Source: Cetobacterium_A somerae
GTDB lineage: Bacteria; Fusobacteriota; Fusobacteriia; Fusobacteriales; Fusobacteriaceae
Strand: one strand, 5' to 3'
Assembly (NCBI RefSeq): GCF_044784365.2
Contig: NZ_CP173065.2
DNA length: 64,000 bases
Shown here: piece after piece, positions 44,239 through 52,874 of the stretch
Position numbering within the stretch: position 1 is the stretch's first letter
How the letters are laid out: each line of letters starts with the position of its first letter
Notes under the pieces: generated by a model
The model's database searches: none
What the model saw: only the letters and a program-made list of their open reading frames with translations
Told to the model about the DNA's origin: nothing
Made by a program: the position numbers and the translations under genes

Positions 44239-45326
44239 ACTCCTATCTCCTTCACATCAAACTTGTTTATATCTGCTTCCTCTCCAACTGCTGGTACATC
44301 ACTAGAAAAAACTTGCTTTACCAGTGGTGAGTTTGGTCCCCAAACAACTGAGTTATTATCTCCTGTATCAAGTCTATAAACTGCTGTCATTGGAAGTTTT
44401 TCTGCTACACCTATATGAACAATTGAGGTATCTGGAGTTATTACATAATCAGCATGTTTTATTAGTTCTACTACCTCTAAGATTCCAGAAAGAGTTGGAT
44501 ATTTTACCCTATCCCTATCTCCTAAAACCTCTATTATCTCCTCTATCTCACTTTTTTTACTAGGTTCACCAATAAATATGAGCATACTTTTACTCTCTTT
44601 TAAGATTTTACAACTAATCTCTAAAATCTTCTCTTTATTAAAGCTTCTATGTTTACTAGCTGCATATGGATTTAAAACTACAAAGCTCTCAGGGTTTCCA
44701 AGTTCACGTAGACGTCTTCTTATCTCATCCTTTACAACTATTCCTGTATGTATCTCGTAACTCAAATCTGGATTTTCTATTCCAAAAAGACTTAGAATAT
44801 TTTTATACATATCTGTTATATGCTTGCTATAATCTTTTTTATAACTTATATCAAAAAGTTTCCAATCACTTTTATCTAGCCCTACATTGACTTTAGCTTT
44901 ACATAGATTTATAAACTTCATCTGATTAACACGAAGCATCTCTGAAAAATCAACTAATACATCATAATTTTCTTTAGCAAGTTCATTAGCTAGTTCGCTT
45001 TCTTTACCTTTTTTATAGTTATAAATTTTATTTACATGGGGGTTAAATTTAATAATATCTGTAGCTGCACCTCTACTTACTACCCCTATTTTAATCTCTG
45101 GATATCTCTTTTGTATCTCCCTAAACATCAGGGTATTTATGACCATATCCCCTATCTTTCCATCATAACGTAAAAAAAGAATAGACTTTACTCTACTCAT
45201 ATCTACCTTTTTATCTTTTAATAACTCTGTATGTTTTTCATTTTTTCTATCCCAAAGTTTTCTACCTATACTTAACCTTATTGGTCGTAGAAAATCCTGA
45301 ACTACCCTATTTAGCTTACGGATCAT
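44235..45326 (-). CDS. GT9 heptosyltransferase-like protein, first gene of the LPS core operon
   Basis: 363 residues with SILFLRYDGKIGDMVINTLM at residues 47-66, FVVLNPYAASKHRSFNKEKI before the donor site and YVITPDTSIVHIGVAEKLPM with the DTSxxH motif. The first 45 residues are an extra basic segment that may sit on the membrane. A GAAGGGGAAG site precedes the ATG. A strong promoter lies at 45359-45387, so this gene opens the operon that ends with waaL, about 9.8 kb away. Confidence 0.87.
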   Translation of the reverse strand: MIRKLNRVVQDFLRPIRLSIGRKLWDRKNEKHTELLKDKKVDMSRVKSILFLRYDGKIGDMVINTLMFREIQKRYPEIKIGVVSRGAATDIIKFNPHVNKIYNYKKGKESELANELAKENYDVLVDFSEMLRVNQMKFINLCKAKVNVGLDKSDWKLFDISYKKDYSKHITDMYKNILSLFGIENPDLSYEIHTGIVVKDEIRRRLRELGNPESFVVLNPYAASKHRSFNKEKILEISCKILKESKSMLIFIGEPSKKSEIEEIIEVLGDRDRVKYPTLSGILEVVELIKHADYVITPDTSIVHIGVAEKLPMTAVYRLDTGDNNSVVWGPNSPLVKQVFSSDVPAVGEEADINKFDVKEIGV

Positions 45327-45358
45327 ATCTTCCCCTTCTATATTTACATTTTCTTTTA

Positions 45359-45387
45359 ATTATAACACATCTCACTCCTAATTTTAA
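45359..45387 (-). promoter_or_regulatory. Promoter of the LPS core operon
   Basis: On the minus strand -35 TTAAAA (45382-45387), a 17-base spacer and a perfect -10 TATAAT (45359-45364) preceded by TGT (extended -10). The first gene starts 33 bases further on. The omptin gene is divergent; its own promoter (perhaps TATACT near 45486) is less clear. Confidence 0.65.
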
Positions 45388-45534
45388 CACTATAATACTC
45401 CAATTCCCCTTACAACTATTTTTTTTGTTTTTTCATGTATTTTTTTCAAGAATTCATGTTATAAAAAATAATTTTCGCATTCTGTATACTAAAATGTTTT
45501 TAGAAAATAAATTTATAAGACTTCGGAGGTTTTT

Positions 45535-46479
45535 ATGTTAAAAAGAAATTTTTTAATTTTACTTACTGCTACCTCTACTGGAATTTTTGCACAAACATCT
45601 AACGCTTTTAACTTCTCTTTGGGAACTGTTAATGGTAAAGCTGGAGAGTACGTATATGTACCTGAAACAGGGGAAAAAGTTAGTTACTTAGATTGGAAAA
45701 TTAAAAATGTTCCTGTTTTTATACTTGGTTACACACATACATTTAATAATATAGAGTTTCAAATGGGACTAAGGAAAAACTTTAGTTCTACATCTAGTGG
45801 ATCTATGAAAGATTATGATTGGTACTCATCTGATGATGCTGAAGATGGAGCTACCCCTAAAGATTACGGGAAGCTCTCAAACTTTAGTGATAACAAAAAC
45901 TATGTAGAAGATCTTTTAATGTTTGATACAAATATTAAGTACTGGTTTTATCACACTGAAAACCTAAAATCAGGTCCTATGTTAGGTTTCAAATATGATT
46001 ACTTTAAATTTTATGCTAAAGGTGGAGATCAATATAACTATATGTTAGATGGAACTACTACTATATATAAGGATGACTACTCTAAAAAAAGCATTGAGTA
46101 CTCTCAAAAGTTTTTTACACCATATATTGGTTATGGAGTTTCATACACTTATGAAAAACTAGTTTTAGATTTAGAGGTTAAAGGTAGTACATATGGAAAA
46201 GCTAAAGCTAATGATAAACACCTTGAAAGAGGGCCTATGGAATCTAATGAAAAATATAAAGATGTTAAAAATTTAGGAGTTAAACTTGTGGCTACATACC
46301 CAATTACTCCATCAATTGATATAAATGGAACTTTAGAATATTCTAAATATTTCCACAAGAAAAAATCTACTACTGATTTTACAACTGATGAAGGTGAAAA
46401 AATTAGTGGTATCAAAAACCTATCAGGTATTAAAAATAGCAGTTATGTAGTATCTCTTGGAGCTACATACAAGTTTTAA
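45535..46479 (+). CDS. Omptin-family outer membrane protease
   Basis: 314 residues with a signal peptide (about 1-24) and a beta-barrel ending in aromatic F (GATYKF). Omptin hallmarks are clear: SYLDWKIKNVPVF at 50-62, the first catalytic Asp pair D93-Y-D95 in MKDYDWYSSD, and the Asp-His pair D227-K-H229 in KANDKHLE. Omptins (OmpT, Pla, IcsP) cleave peptides and surface proteins between basic residues at the cell surface and need LPS for activity; the LPS core operon is immediately divergent. A CGGAGG site precedes the start by 6 bases. The autotransporter gene starts 19 bases downstream, so the two may be co-transcribed, and cleavage of it by the protease is possible (inference). Confidence 0.88.
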   Translation: MLKRNFLILLTATSTGIFAQTSNAFNFSLGTVNGKAGEYVYVPETGEKVSYLDWKIKNVPVFILGYTHTFNNIEFQMGLRKNFSSTSSGSMKDYDWYSSDDAEDGATPKDYGKLSNFSDNKNYVEDLLMFDTNIKYWFYHTENLKSGPMLGFKYDYFKFYAKGGDQYNYMLDGTTTIYKDDYSKKSIEYSQKFFTPYIGYGVSYTYEKLVLDLEVKGSTYGKAKANDKHLERGPMESNEKYKDVKNLGVKLVATYPITPSIDINGTLEYSKYFHKKKSTTDFTTDEGEKISGIKNLSGIKNSSYVVSLGATYKF

Positions 46480-46498
46480 AAATTCGGAGGGAAATTAA

Positions 46499-49273
46499 AT
46501 GAAAATATATAATAAAAAATATCTATTTATTGGAATCCTTGCTTCCTTAGTAACAGCATGTGGAAGTGGAGGAGGTGGCGGTGGTAGTAGCAGTAACTCA
46601 CCTTCTGTTTCTACACCTTCACCAACAGTTTTAGTTAAACCAGCAGAAAATATTGGTAAAGTAGAAAATAATAGTAATAGAGTTGATGATAAAAACGACC
46701 CCAGCCTACCTTCTGTAGAAGAGGTTATACCTTCGCAACCTATTGAACCTAAAGAGGAGGTGGCACCTGCTCCTCAACCAGATGCTCCTCAACCTGAAGA
46801 TCCTCAACCAGATGAGGAACTTCCACCACCACCTCCATTTGAGAGACCACCTCTTAAAAATAGTGCTACACTAGATATTAAAGAGGAGGGTCGAGCAGCT
46901 CTTGTCTCTTTTAATGGAGAAACTGCAATAAATGAAAAATCTGGAGTTATCAATGTCAGTGCAAAACATGCTTCTGCCATAGTTGCTCTTGGAAAAAACT
47001 CTAAAGGTGTAAATGATGGAACTATTAACGGAGTTCAATCAGATCTTGTTGAAACTATGAACTTAATGGAAGGTTCTAATGGTGGAAACTTAGAAAATAA
47101 TGGTACAATAAAAGGTACTGGTATATCTATTGTTGCCATGGCTAATCGTTCATCTCATGGAGAAGGATTTACCTCTACTAATAACGGAGAGATAGAGTTA
47201 AATGGTAATAACCAAAGTGATCTATACCATACATTTTTAATTGGTATGGAAGCTACCAAAATCATTGATAAAGATGGAGTAGATGAGGATATAACTCTTA
47301 TTAACAATAAGAATATAACTGTTCACAACGATAACTTCCACCTGTTAAATCCTAACGCTGTATCATCTATGTATATCCGTGGAATGAGCATGAATGTTTA
47401 TGATAAATCTAATGCTAAAAACACAATGATAAACAATGGAAATATCACTGTTAGTGGAAAACATAGTTCAGGAATGAGTGCTAATGGAAACAACATAACT
47501 ATGATTAATAAGGGAGTTATAAATGCATCTAGTGAAGATAGTAATGGAATGGTTGGATATGGAGAGAATATAAAAGCTATTAATGAGGGAACTATAAATG
47601 TTTCTGGTCCATACTCTAATGGTATCTCTGTTTCTCACGGTGCTGTTGGAATCAATGAGGCAACTGGTGTAATTAAAATAGATGGTAAAAATGCTTTTGC
47701 TATGAGTGCTGTTAATGGAAGTAAAGTTATAAATAAAGGTAAAATAATATTAAATGGAGACTCCATTGGTATGTACGCTGGTGGTGCTGGTGTTAATTCT
47801 GATAAATATGCTCCTAGTTCTATTATAAATGAGGGAGAGATTGTACTACAAGATTTCAATCTATATAAAATAGCAATTTGGGCAATTGGAAATGCAACTT
47901 ATGTAAATAAAGGTAAGATAATTGGTGATGATGGTATTGAGATAAAAACTGAGGATAAAGGCCAATTTATTGTTGGAAAAGAAGCATCTGGGGATATTGC
48001 TAGAGTTAGAGCAAAGAGAAGTTTAAAAATAGATGGAGATGTTGTGGCATCTAAGGATTTAATAGAGGACAATAAAAAAGAGATTATCTATAAAGATGTG
48101 TTCTCTGCTCCAAAAATTGAGTTAGCTAGAAGTACTGATTCAAAGGCTGTCTCTATGTTTTATGACTCTAAGTTAGAGCTTAATAAGGATAAAAACGTAG
48201 ATATGGTTGTTTATAGAAACGAAACTACTGTTGAGGAAAGCTATGAAAGTACAGAGTTTAAATCATTGACTAACTCTTTAGATAACTACTTAGATGTTGA
48301 AGGAATGAAGCTATCTAAAGATGAAAAGTTAGTTGTAGATAAGATTTTAAAATCTGATAATGTTAATGAGATTAAAAAAGTTGTAAAGGATTTATCTGGA
48401 GAGATTTATGCTAATCTTCCTAGACAGATTTTTGATATTCAAGATAGATTTATAAAAGAGGATAGTAAACTTATAGATAATCTAAATGAGTACAGCTATA
48501 ACTTTAACTTCTTTGGAGATAAATCATCTGTTAAAAATAAAGGGGAGATCTCTAGATATAAGACTAGGTCAGAGGGATTTGTGGGAACAAAGAGATTTGA
48601 AAACAATGTGTTTGCAACTATTGGATATGAAAACAGTAGTGTAAAATATAACGAAGGTTCTAAAGGAACTATTCAATCTATTCATACTGGAATCTATAAA
48701 AAACTACTTTTAAATGAGTTTGATATTAAACTAGGGTTAAATGGAGAGTATAACTTCCATGAAACAAATAGAGAGATTGATAGTTTTGATAAAAAAGCTA
48801 AAGGAAAATATAACTCATATACTTTAGGAGCTAATGGAGAGATTAGTAGAGTTTATGGGGACTCATTATACATTAAACCTACTCTTGGATTAAACTTAGG
48901 GTATGGAAAATATGAAAAGTTCTCTGAAAAAAATGCTGGTGATTTAGGATTAACGATTAAAGAGGAAAGTTACTTCTCTATCTTACCAAGTGTTGGATTT
49001 AAAGTTGGTAAAAACTTTGAATCTGTAGATATCTACTCAAATGCTATCTACTCATATGAGTTAGGTGATCTAAATAAAAAACAAGATATGTCTCTTTTAG
49101 GAGATAAAATTAACTATAAATTAAATAGTGACTCTTTAGAAAAGGCAAATTTAGTGTTAAATGCTGGAGTATCTACTGAAATTAAGGATTTCAAAATCAC
49201 TTTTGAAGTTGGAAAAGAGTTTGGAAAAAGAGATAACAACTACCTAGCACTAGGTATTGGTTATAAATTTTAA
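46499..49273 (+). CDS. Autotransporter adhesin-like protein with an N-terminal lipobox
   Basis: 924 residues. The signal ends in a lipobox (VTAC, Cys21) followed by a Gly/Ser run, so the N terminus should be lipid-modified. Next comes a Pro-rich acidic spacer (residues about 40-120), then a passenger of about 400 residues with repeated 'N.G.I.(V/L)' turns (for example NNGNITVSGKHSSGMSA, NEGTINVSGPYSNGISV), a beta-helix pattern, and a C-terminal barrel of about 270 residues ending YLALGIGYKF. No protease triad is visible. Lipidated autotransporters such as NalP are known but few. GGAGGG precedes the start. Confidence 0.88.
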   Translation: MKIYNKKYLFIGILASLVTACGSGGGGGGSSSNSPSVSTPSPTVLVKPAENIGKVENNSNRVDDKNDPSLPSVEEVIPSQPIEPKEEVAPAPQPDAPQPEDPQPDEELPPPPPFERPPLKNSATLDIKEEGRAALVSFNGETAINEKSGVINVSAKHASAIVALGKNSKGVNDGTINGVQSDLVETMNLMEGSNGGNLENNGTIKGTGISIVAMANRSSHGEGFTSTNNGEIELNGNNQSDLYHTFLIGMEATKIIDKDGVDEDITLINNKNITVHNDNFHLLNPNAVSSMYIRGMSMNVYDKSNAKNTMINNGNITVSGKHSSGMSANGNNITMINKGVINASSEDSNGMVGYGENIKAINEGTINVSGPYSNGISVSHGAVGINEATGVIKIDGKNAFAMSAVNGSKVINKGKIILNGDSIGMYAGGAGVNSDKYAPSSIINEGEIVLQDFNLYKIAIWAIGNATYVNKGKIIGDDGIEIKTEDKGQFIVGKEASGDIARVRAKRSLKIDGDVVASKDLIEDNKKEIIYKDVFSAPKIELARSTDSKAVSMFYDSKLELNKDKNVDMVVYRNETTVEESYESTEFKSLTNSLDNYLDVEGMKLSKDEKLVVDKILKSDNVNEIKKVVKDLSGEIYANLPRQIFDIQDRFIKEDSKLIDNLNEYSYNFNFFGDKSSVKNKGEISRYKTRSEGFVGTKRFENNVFATIGYENSSVKYNEGSKGTIQSIHTGIYKKLLLNEFDIKLGLNGEYNFHETNREIDSFDKKAKGKYNSYTLGANGEISRVYGDSLYIKPTLGLNLGYGKYEKFSEKNAGDLGLTIKEESYFSILPSVGFKVGKNFESVDIYSNAIYSYELGDLNKKQDMSLLGDKINYKLNSDSLEKANLVLNAGVSTEIKDFKITFEVGKEFGKRDNNYLALGIGYKF

Positions 49274-49301
49274 GTATAAAATTTCATAACAAAAAGAGCT
49301 A

Positions 49302-49372
49302 TCTACCTCACTCTATTGATTTCTACCTCATTTAATAGTAAAATGAGGTAGATAAATATAAAATGAGGTAGA
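49302..49372 (+). promoter_or_regulatory. Operator array of four half-sites upstream of fic
   Basis: TCTACCTCA occurs at 49302-49310 and 49322-49330, and its reverse complement TGAGGTAGA at 49344-49352 and 49364-49372. Each pair is spaced exactly 20 bp (two helical turns) and the two pairs face each other. The last copy contains the Shine-Dalgarno sequence of fic, whose ATG is at 49376. The winged-helix C terminus of the Fic protein is a natural candidate to bind it. Confidence 0.75.
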
Positions 49373-49375
49373 TAA

Positions 49376-50431
49376 ATGAAAAGTTTTAATTATAACAAAG
49401 TTTTAGAAAATTTATTAAGCAATCCTGATATTGTAGAAATAGCTATGGCTATTCAAGAATATAAAGGAAAACAAGAGCTATTTATTGAGGCTAAATCTGA
49501 TATTTTAGAGAAAATGTTAGAAGTTGCTATAATTCAAAGTACAGGAGCATCTAATAGAATTGAGGGAATTTATACTTCTGAAAAACGATTAGAAGAGATT
49601 ATCCTTCAGAAATCAGAACCTAAAAATCGTTCTGAAGAAGAAATATCTGGCTATAGAGATGTCTTAACTACTATTCATGAAAACCATGACTACATAGCTA
49701 TTAAACCCTCTATACTATTACAACTTCATAGAGATTTATACTCTTTTAGTTTAAATACTGGTGGAACTTGGAAAAATCAAGATAACGAAATAACTGAAAT
49801 TGATTCTTTTGGAAATAAATCAATTAGATTTAGACCTCTATCTGCCTTAGAAACTCCTTTAGCCATGGAAAATTTATGTAATGAATACAATCGAATTTTA
49901 AAAGAAAAAACGCCTTATCTTAGACTTTTTTTAATTCCTGTATTTATATTAGATTTCTTATCAATTCATCCTTTTAATGATGGAAACGGTAGAATGAGTC
50001 GCCTTTTAACACTTTTACTTTTATACCAAAATAACTATATTGTTGGAAAATATATCAGTCTTGAGATGCTTATTGAAAAAACAAAATCTAATTATTATGA
50101 TTCCTTAAAAGAAAGTTCTCTTCACTGGAATGAGAATTTAAATAGCTATAACTCTTTTGTAAAATATTCTTTACAAATTATTTTAAAAGCTTATAGAGAG
50201 TTTTCTGAAAGAGTAGAACTTTTATCTGATTCGACTATTTCAAAACACCAAAGAATAAAAAATCTTTTTGGTAATAAAATTAATAAAATTAATAAAAAGG
50301 ATATATCTATAACTTTTCCAGATATAAGTCTAACTACCATTGAGAGAACTCTAAAAGTTCTTCTAGAAGAAGGATACATCGAAAAACTTGGAAATGGAAG
50401 AAGTACAAGCTATATTCGAAAAAATATTTAA
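49376..50431 (+). CDS. Fic-domain protein (AMP transferase type) with inhibitory motif and C-terminal winged helix
   Basis: 351 residues. The Fic core motif HPFNDGNGRMSR (198-209) is complete, with the His and the metal/anion loop intact. The N-terminal inhibitory motif S59-NRI-E63-G64 (in TGASNRIEGI) fits the class II Fic pattern in which Glu blocks the ATP site. A C-terminal segment (about 285-351: ITFPDISLTTIERTLKVLL, EEGYIEKLGNGRSTSYIR) reads as a winged helix. Fic enzymes transfer AMP or other phosphates to Ser/Thr/Tyr of target proteins. The operator array above suggests autoregulation. A bidirectional terminator follows. Confidence 0.9.
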   Translation: MKSFNYNKVLENLLSNPDIVEIAMAIQEYKGKQELFIEAKSDILEKMLEVAIIQSTGASNRIEGIYTSEKRLEEIILQKSEPKNRSEEEISGYRDVLTTIHENHDYIAIKPSILLQLHRDLYSFSLNTGGTWKNQDNEITEIDSFGNKSIRFRPLSALETPLAMENLCNEYNRILKEKTPYLRLFLIPVFILDFLSIHPFNDGNGRMSRLLTLLLLYQNNYIVGKYISLEMLIEKTKSNYYDSLKESSLHWNENLNSYNSFVKYSLQIILKAYREFSERVELLSDSTISKHQRIKNLFGNKINKINKKDISITFPDISLTTIERTLKVLLEEGYIEKLGNGRSTSYIRKNI

Positions 50432-50437
50432 TACAAA

Positions 50438-50467
50438 AAAACTTCCCTAAAATCCTTGGGAAGTTTT
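50438..50467. terminator. Bidirectional terminator between fic and the Fur-family gene
   Basis: AAAACTTCCC (50438-50447) pairs with GGGAAGTTTT (50458-50467) around a 10-base loop, with A-rich upstream and T-rich downstream sequence, so it works for both converging genes. Confidence 0.8.
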
Positions 50468-50486
50468 TTTATTCTATCAAATATCT

Positions 50487-50867
50487 TTATTTTTTATTCT
50501 TACATTTTTTACAAGTTCCGTTTAAAGTAAGGTCGTATTTTCTTATTGAAATACCATCATCTTTTGAAACCTTATCTAAAAACTCATCTATCCCTGGGAT
50601 ATTTATATCTGTTATACTTCCACACTCATCACAGATAAAATGTGCATGGGGATCTAAGTTTTTATCAAACTTATCCACTTGATTAGGTAAACTAACTTTT
50701 TTTATAGCTCCAATCTCAGTTAATTTTGTTAAATTTCTATAAACTGTTCCTAAACTTAGTTCAGGGTTATCTTTTTTTAAGTCTGCATATATTGTATCTG
50801 CTGTAAGGTGTTCATGACTATTTAATATATAATTTAAGATTAATTCTCTCTGTTTAGAAAATTTCAT
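50487..50867 (-). CDS. Fur-family transcriptional regulator (PerR-like)
   Basis: 126 residues: winged helix (TADTIYADLKKDNPELSLGT followed by VYRNLTKLTEIGAI), the regulatory metal site around DPHAHFICDECG, and two structural Cys pairs (CDEC and CKKC) for Zn. The short length and the DxHAHFICxxC wording are most like PerR, the peroxide sensor, but Fur or Zur cannot be excluded. AAAGGAGG precedes the start. The divergent QueD-like gene with its 31-bp palindrome is a likely target (inference). Confidence 0.85.
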   Translation of the reverse strand: MKFSKQRELILNYILNSHEHLTADTIYADLKKDNPELSLGTVYRNLTKLTEIGAIKKVSLPNQVDKFDKNLDPHAHFICDECGSITDINIPGIDEFLDKVSKDDGISIRKYDLTLNGTCKKCKNKK

Positions 50868-50987
50868 AAATTATACCTCCTTTACCTTTTTAATAATAAT
50901 TACTGTTTTCATTCCTATTTTCCTATAATTTTAATCTATTTTTGAGTTTTTTTCCAACTTTATTTTTAAAATCTTAAAAAATTATGT

Positions 50988-51016
50988 TTGACAAAAATAT
51001 TTTTATATGTAATAAT
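50988..51016 (+). promoter_or_regulatory. Promoter of the QueD-like gene
   Basis: A perfect -35 TTGACA (50988-50993), 17-base spacer and -10 AATAAT (51011-51016) with TGT before it. The predicted start of transcription is near 51023, just before a large palindrome. Confidence 0.7.
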
Positions 51017-51025
51017 ACACTCACT

Positions 51026-51056
51026 ACTAATAATAGTAACGGTTACTATTATTAGT
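51026..51056 (+). promoter_or_regulatory. 31-bp perfect palindrome (operator) downstream of the QueD-like gene's promoter
   Basis: ACTAATAATAGTAAC (51026-51040), a central G, and the exact complement GTTACTATTATTAGT (51042-51056). It lies between the -10 and the ribosome site, where a bound repressor would block transcription. Its AT-rich dyad with a single central base recalls Fur-family boxes (7-1-7 type), and a Fur-family gene is divergent. Confidence 0.75.
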
Positions 51057-51087
51057 ATTTTATAAAATTTAAAAGGGAGGTATTACT

Positions 51088-51651
51088 ATGAGAAGTATTA
51101 CTACATTTGATTTACAATATGCACACAGATTCTATCAATTTAAGGGAGAGGCACAGTATCTGCACGGACATACAGGGCTTTTAACTATTGAAGTTGAGGA
51201 CTCTATCAACGAGGGAGTTAATATGGTTTACCCATGTAACGAGATTCAAAAGACAGCTTGGGACGTTTTAAAGAACTTTGACCACGCACTTATTTTAAGA
51301 GAAGATGATCCACTTCTTCCTGCTATTCTTAAAGTTTATGAAGAAACAGGTATTAAAGATGGTACACCTCAAAATACAATGAAGGGCATAACTTTTAAAA
51401 ATGAGCTTGCAACTGCATACCCTGATTCTCGTTTAGTTGTTACTAAAGAGACTTTAACAGTTGAAGGAATGATTAAAATAGTTTATGAACTATTAAAAGA
51501 TAAATTAAATATTGCTAAAATCACTTTCACTAGTGGTGTTAATGCTGCATCTGCAGAATACAATACAAAAAATAACATCGAGCGTTGTCCTTTATGCGGG
51601 ATATCTTTAGATGAAAACCACTCTTGTCCTAAGTGTGGATACAAAAAATAA
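51088..51651 (+). CDS. QueD/PTPS-like protein with C-terminal zinc ribbon
   Basis: 187 residues of the 6-pyruvoyl-tetrahydropterin synthase superfamily. Zn ligands His13, His26 and His28 are present (AHRF and LHGHTG). The catalytic Cys of QueD, four residues before the first His of the HGH, is replaced: the segment reads GEAQYLHGH, so Ala22 sits there and Glu21 next to it. An unusual tail carries a four-Cys ribbon (C167-PL-C170, C180-PK-C183). Reaction uncertain: it may be a QueD or PTPS variant in pterin or queuosine metabolism. GGGAGG lies 7 bases before the ATG. Confidence 0.75.
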   Translation: MRSITTFDLQYAHRFYQFKGEAQYLHGHTGLLTIEVEDSINEGVNMVYPCNEIQKTAWDVLKNFDHALILREDDPLLPAILKVYEETGIKDGTPQNTMKGITFKNELATAYPDSRLVVTKETLTVEGMIKIVYELLKDKLNIAKITFTSGVNAASAEYNTKNNIERCPLCGISLDENHSCPKCGYKK

Positions 51652-51695
51652 AAACTAACTAAATAGAATTCCAAATTGATCTCATTTTATGTTTT

Positions 51696-51731
51696 GAGCT
51701 AGATAACCTCCCCCGTTATCTAGCTCTTTTT
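51696..51731 (+). terminator. Strong rho-independent terminator of the QueD-like gene
   Basis: GAGCTAGATAAC (51696-51707) pairs perfectly with GTTATCTAGCTC (51715-51726) around a C-rich 7-base loop, followed by TTTTTCT. Confidence 0.92.
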
Positions 51732-51829
51732 CTATTATATTTACTTCTAAAAAGATGCAGAATTCTAAAAAATATGATATACTTTTTTAATGTAATATTA
51801 ATGAAATTCTATTATTTTAGGAGGGTTAT

Positions 51830-52846
51830 ATGTCATTTTTTATGTATGTTTTTTTAATAGCTTGTGTATACTACAACAAAAAAGGAAACCCCTGGTTTTT
51901 ATATCATCACATTGGAGAAGGTGGAGTTCCTACAGATTGGTTTGAGGAACATCTTAAAAATATATGGTTTTTAAATATGAAAACTCTAACAAATAAAGAG
52001 ATGTTAGAATCTCTAGATAAGCATGGAAAGTTACCTAAAAATAGTTTGGCTCTAACTTTTGATGATGGTTACTATGATAACTATAGGCACGCTTTTCCAC
52101 TTTTAAAAAAGTATAAGATGAAAGCTACACTTTATCTTAATACTGCCTATGTGGAAAATGAGGAAAATAGAGCTTTTACATATCTTAGTTGGAAAGAGAT
52201 TGAAGAGATGAGTAGCTCTGGAGTTTTTGATATTCAGTTACACTCTCATAAGCATATGCCTATTTTTGTAAATACATCTTTTGATAGAGTTGTAACTAGT
52301 GATGATCTACTAGATAGAGATATTCAACATCTTTACGGTGGAGCTGCTAAAATTGGGTTCCCTATTTTTGGAAAAAGAGGGGAGTTCTCTAGCACAGGAG
52401 TTATTGTTCCTTTAGAAGCTGCTGAAAAATTCAAAAATTTCTATGAAAATCTATCTGATGAAGAAAAAGGAAACAAGAAGCTTATTCAGGATTTTATAAA
52501 TGGTGAGCTTCATAAAGATCTGATTTTTGAAACATTAGAAACAGCTAAAACTAGAGTTTTAAATGATTTGAATAAAAATATCTCTCTTATTGAGAAACAT
52601 ACAGGGCAAAAACCAGAGTTTTTCTGTTGGCCTTGGGGACACAAATCACCTGAGTTTATAGCTATTTTAAAAAGTGCTGGAATTGCAGGATTTGTTACTA
52701 CTCGTAAGGGAACTAATGGTTTAAAACTAGATTTAGAAAATATTAGAAGAGTTGAACTTAGAGTGTTTTCACCTTTAAAGTTTAAACTTAACTTGCTAAT
52801 TTGTAGAAACTACTTATTAGGAAAAATTTATCAAGTGCTTTCGTAG
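51830..52846 (+). CDS. Polysaccharide deacetylase family protein (NodB domain)
   Basis: 338 residues with an N-terminal membrane segment (1-15) and a NodB domain: LALTFDDGYYDN (TFDDG at 76-80), HSHKH at 138-142 for the metal, and a C-terminal CWPWGHKSPEF block. The pattern is typical of PgaB/IcaB-like or LPS-modifying deacetylases working at the envelope. AGGAGG precedes the ATG by 6 bases. A WaaE-like transferase follows after 28 bases, and a two-component system after that, suggesting an envelope-modification unit. Confidence 0.85.
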   Translation: MSFFMYVFLIACVYYNKKGNPWFLYHHIGEGGVPTDWFEEHLKNIWFLNMKTLTNKEMLESLDKHGKLPKNSLALTFDDGYYDNYRHAFPLLKKYKMKATLYLNTAYVENEENRAFTYLSWKEIEEMSSSGVFDIQLHSHKHMPIFVNTSFDRVVTSDDLLDRDIQHLYGGAAKIGFPIFGKRGEFSSTGVIVPLEAAEKFKNFYENLSDEEKGNKKLIQDFINGELHKDLIFETLETAKTRVLNDLNKNISLIEKHTGQKPEFFCWPWGHKSPEFIAILKSAGIAGFVTTRKGTNGLKLDLENIRRVELRVFSPLKFKLNLLICRNYLLGKIYQVLS

Positions 52847-52874
52847 GTACAAGGGAAACAGGAGGGATTTTTAG

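Noticed and set aside
45387..45534. Possible c-di-GMP riboswitch before the omptin gene
   Set aside because: The conserved core blocks of GEMM-type riboswitches are not present, and the region is simple AT-rich leader.
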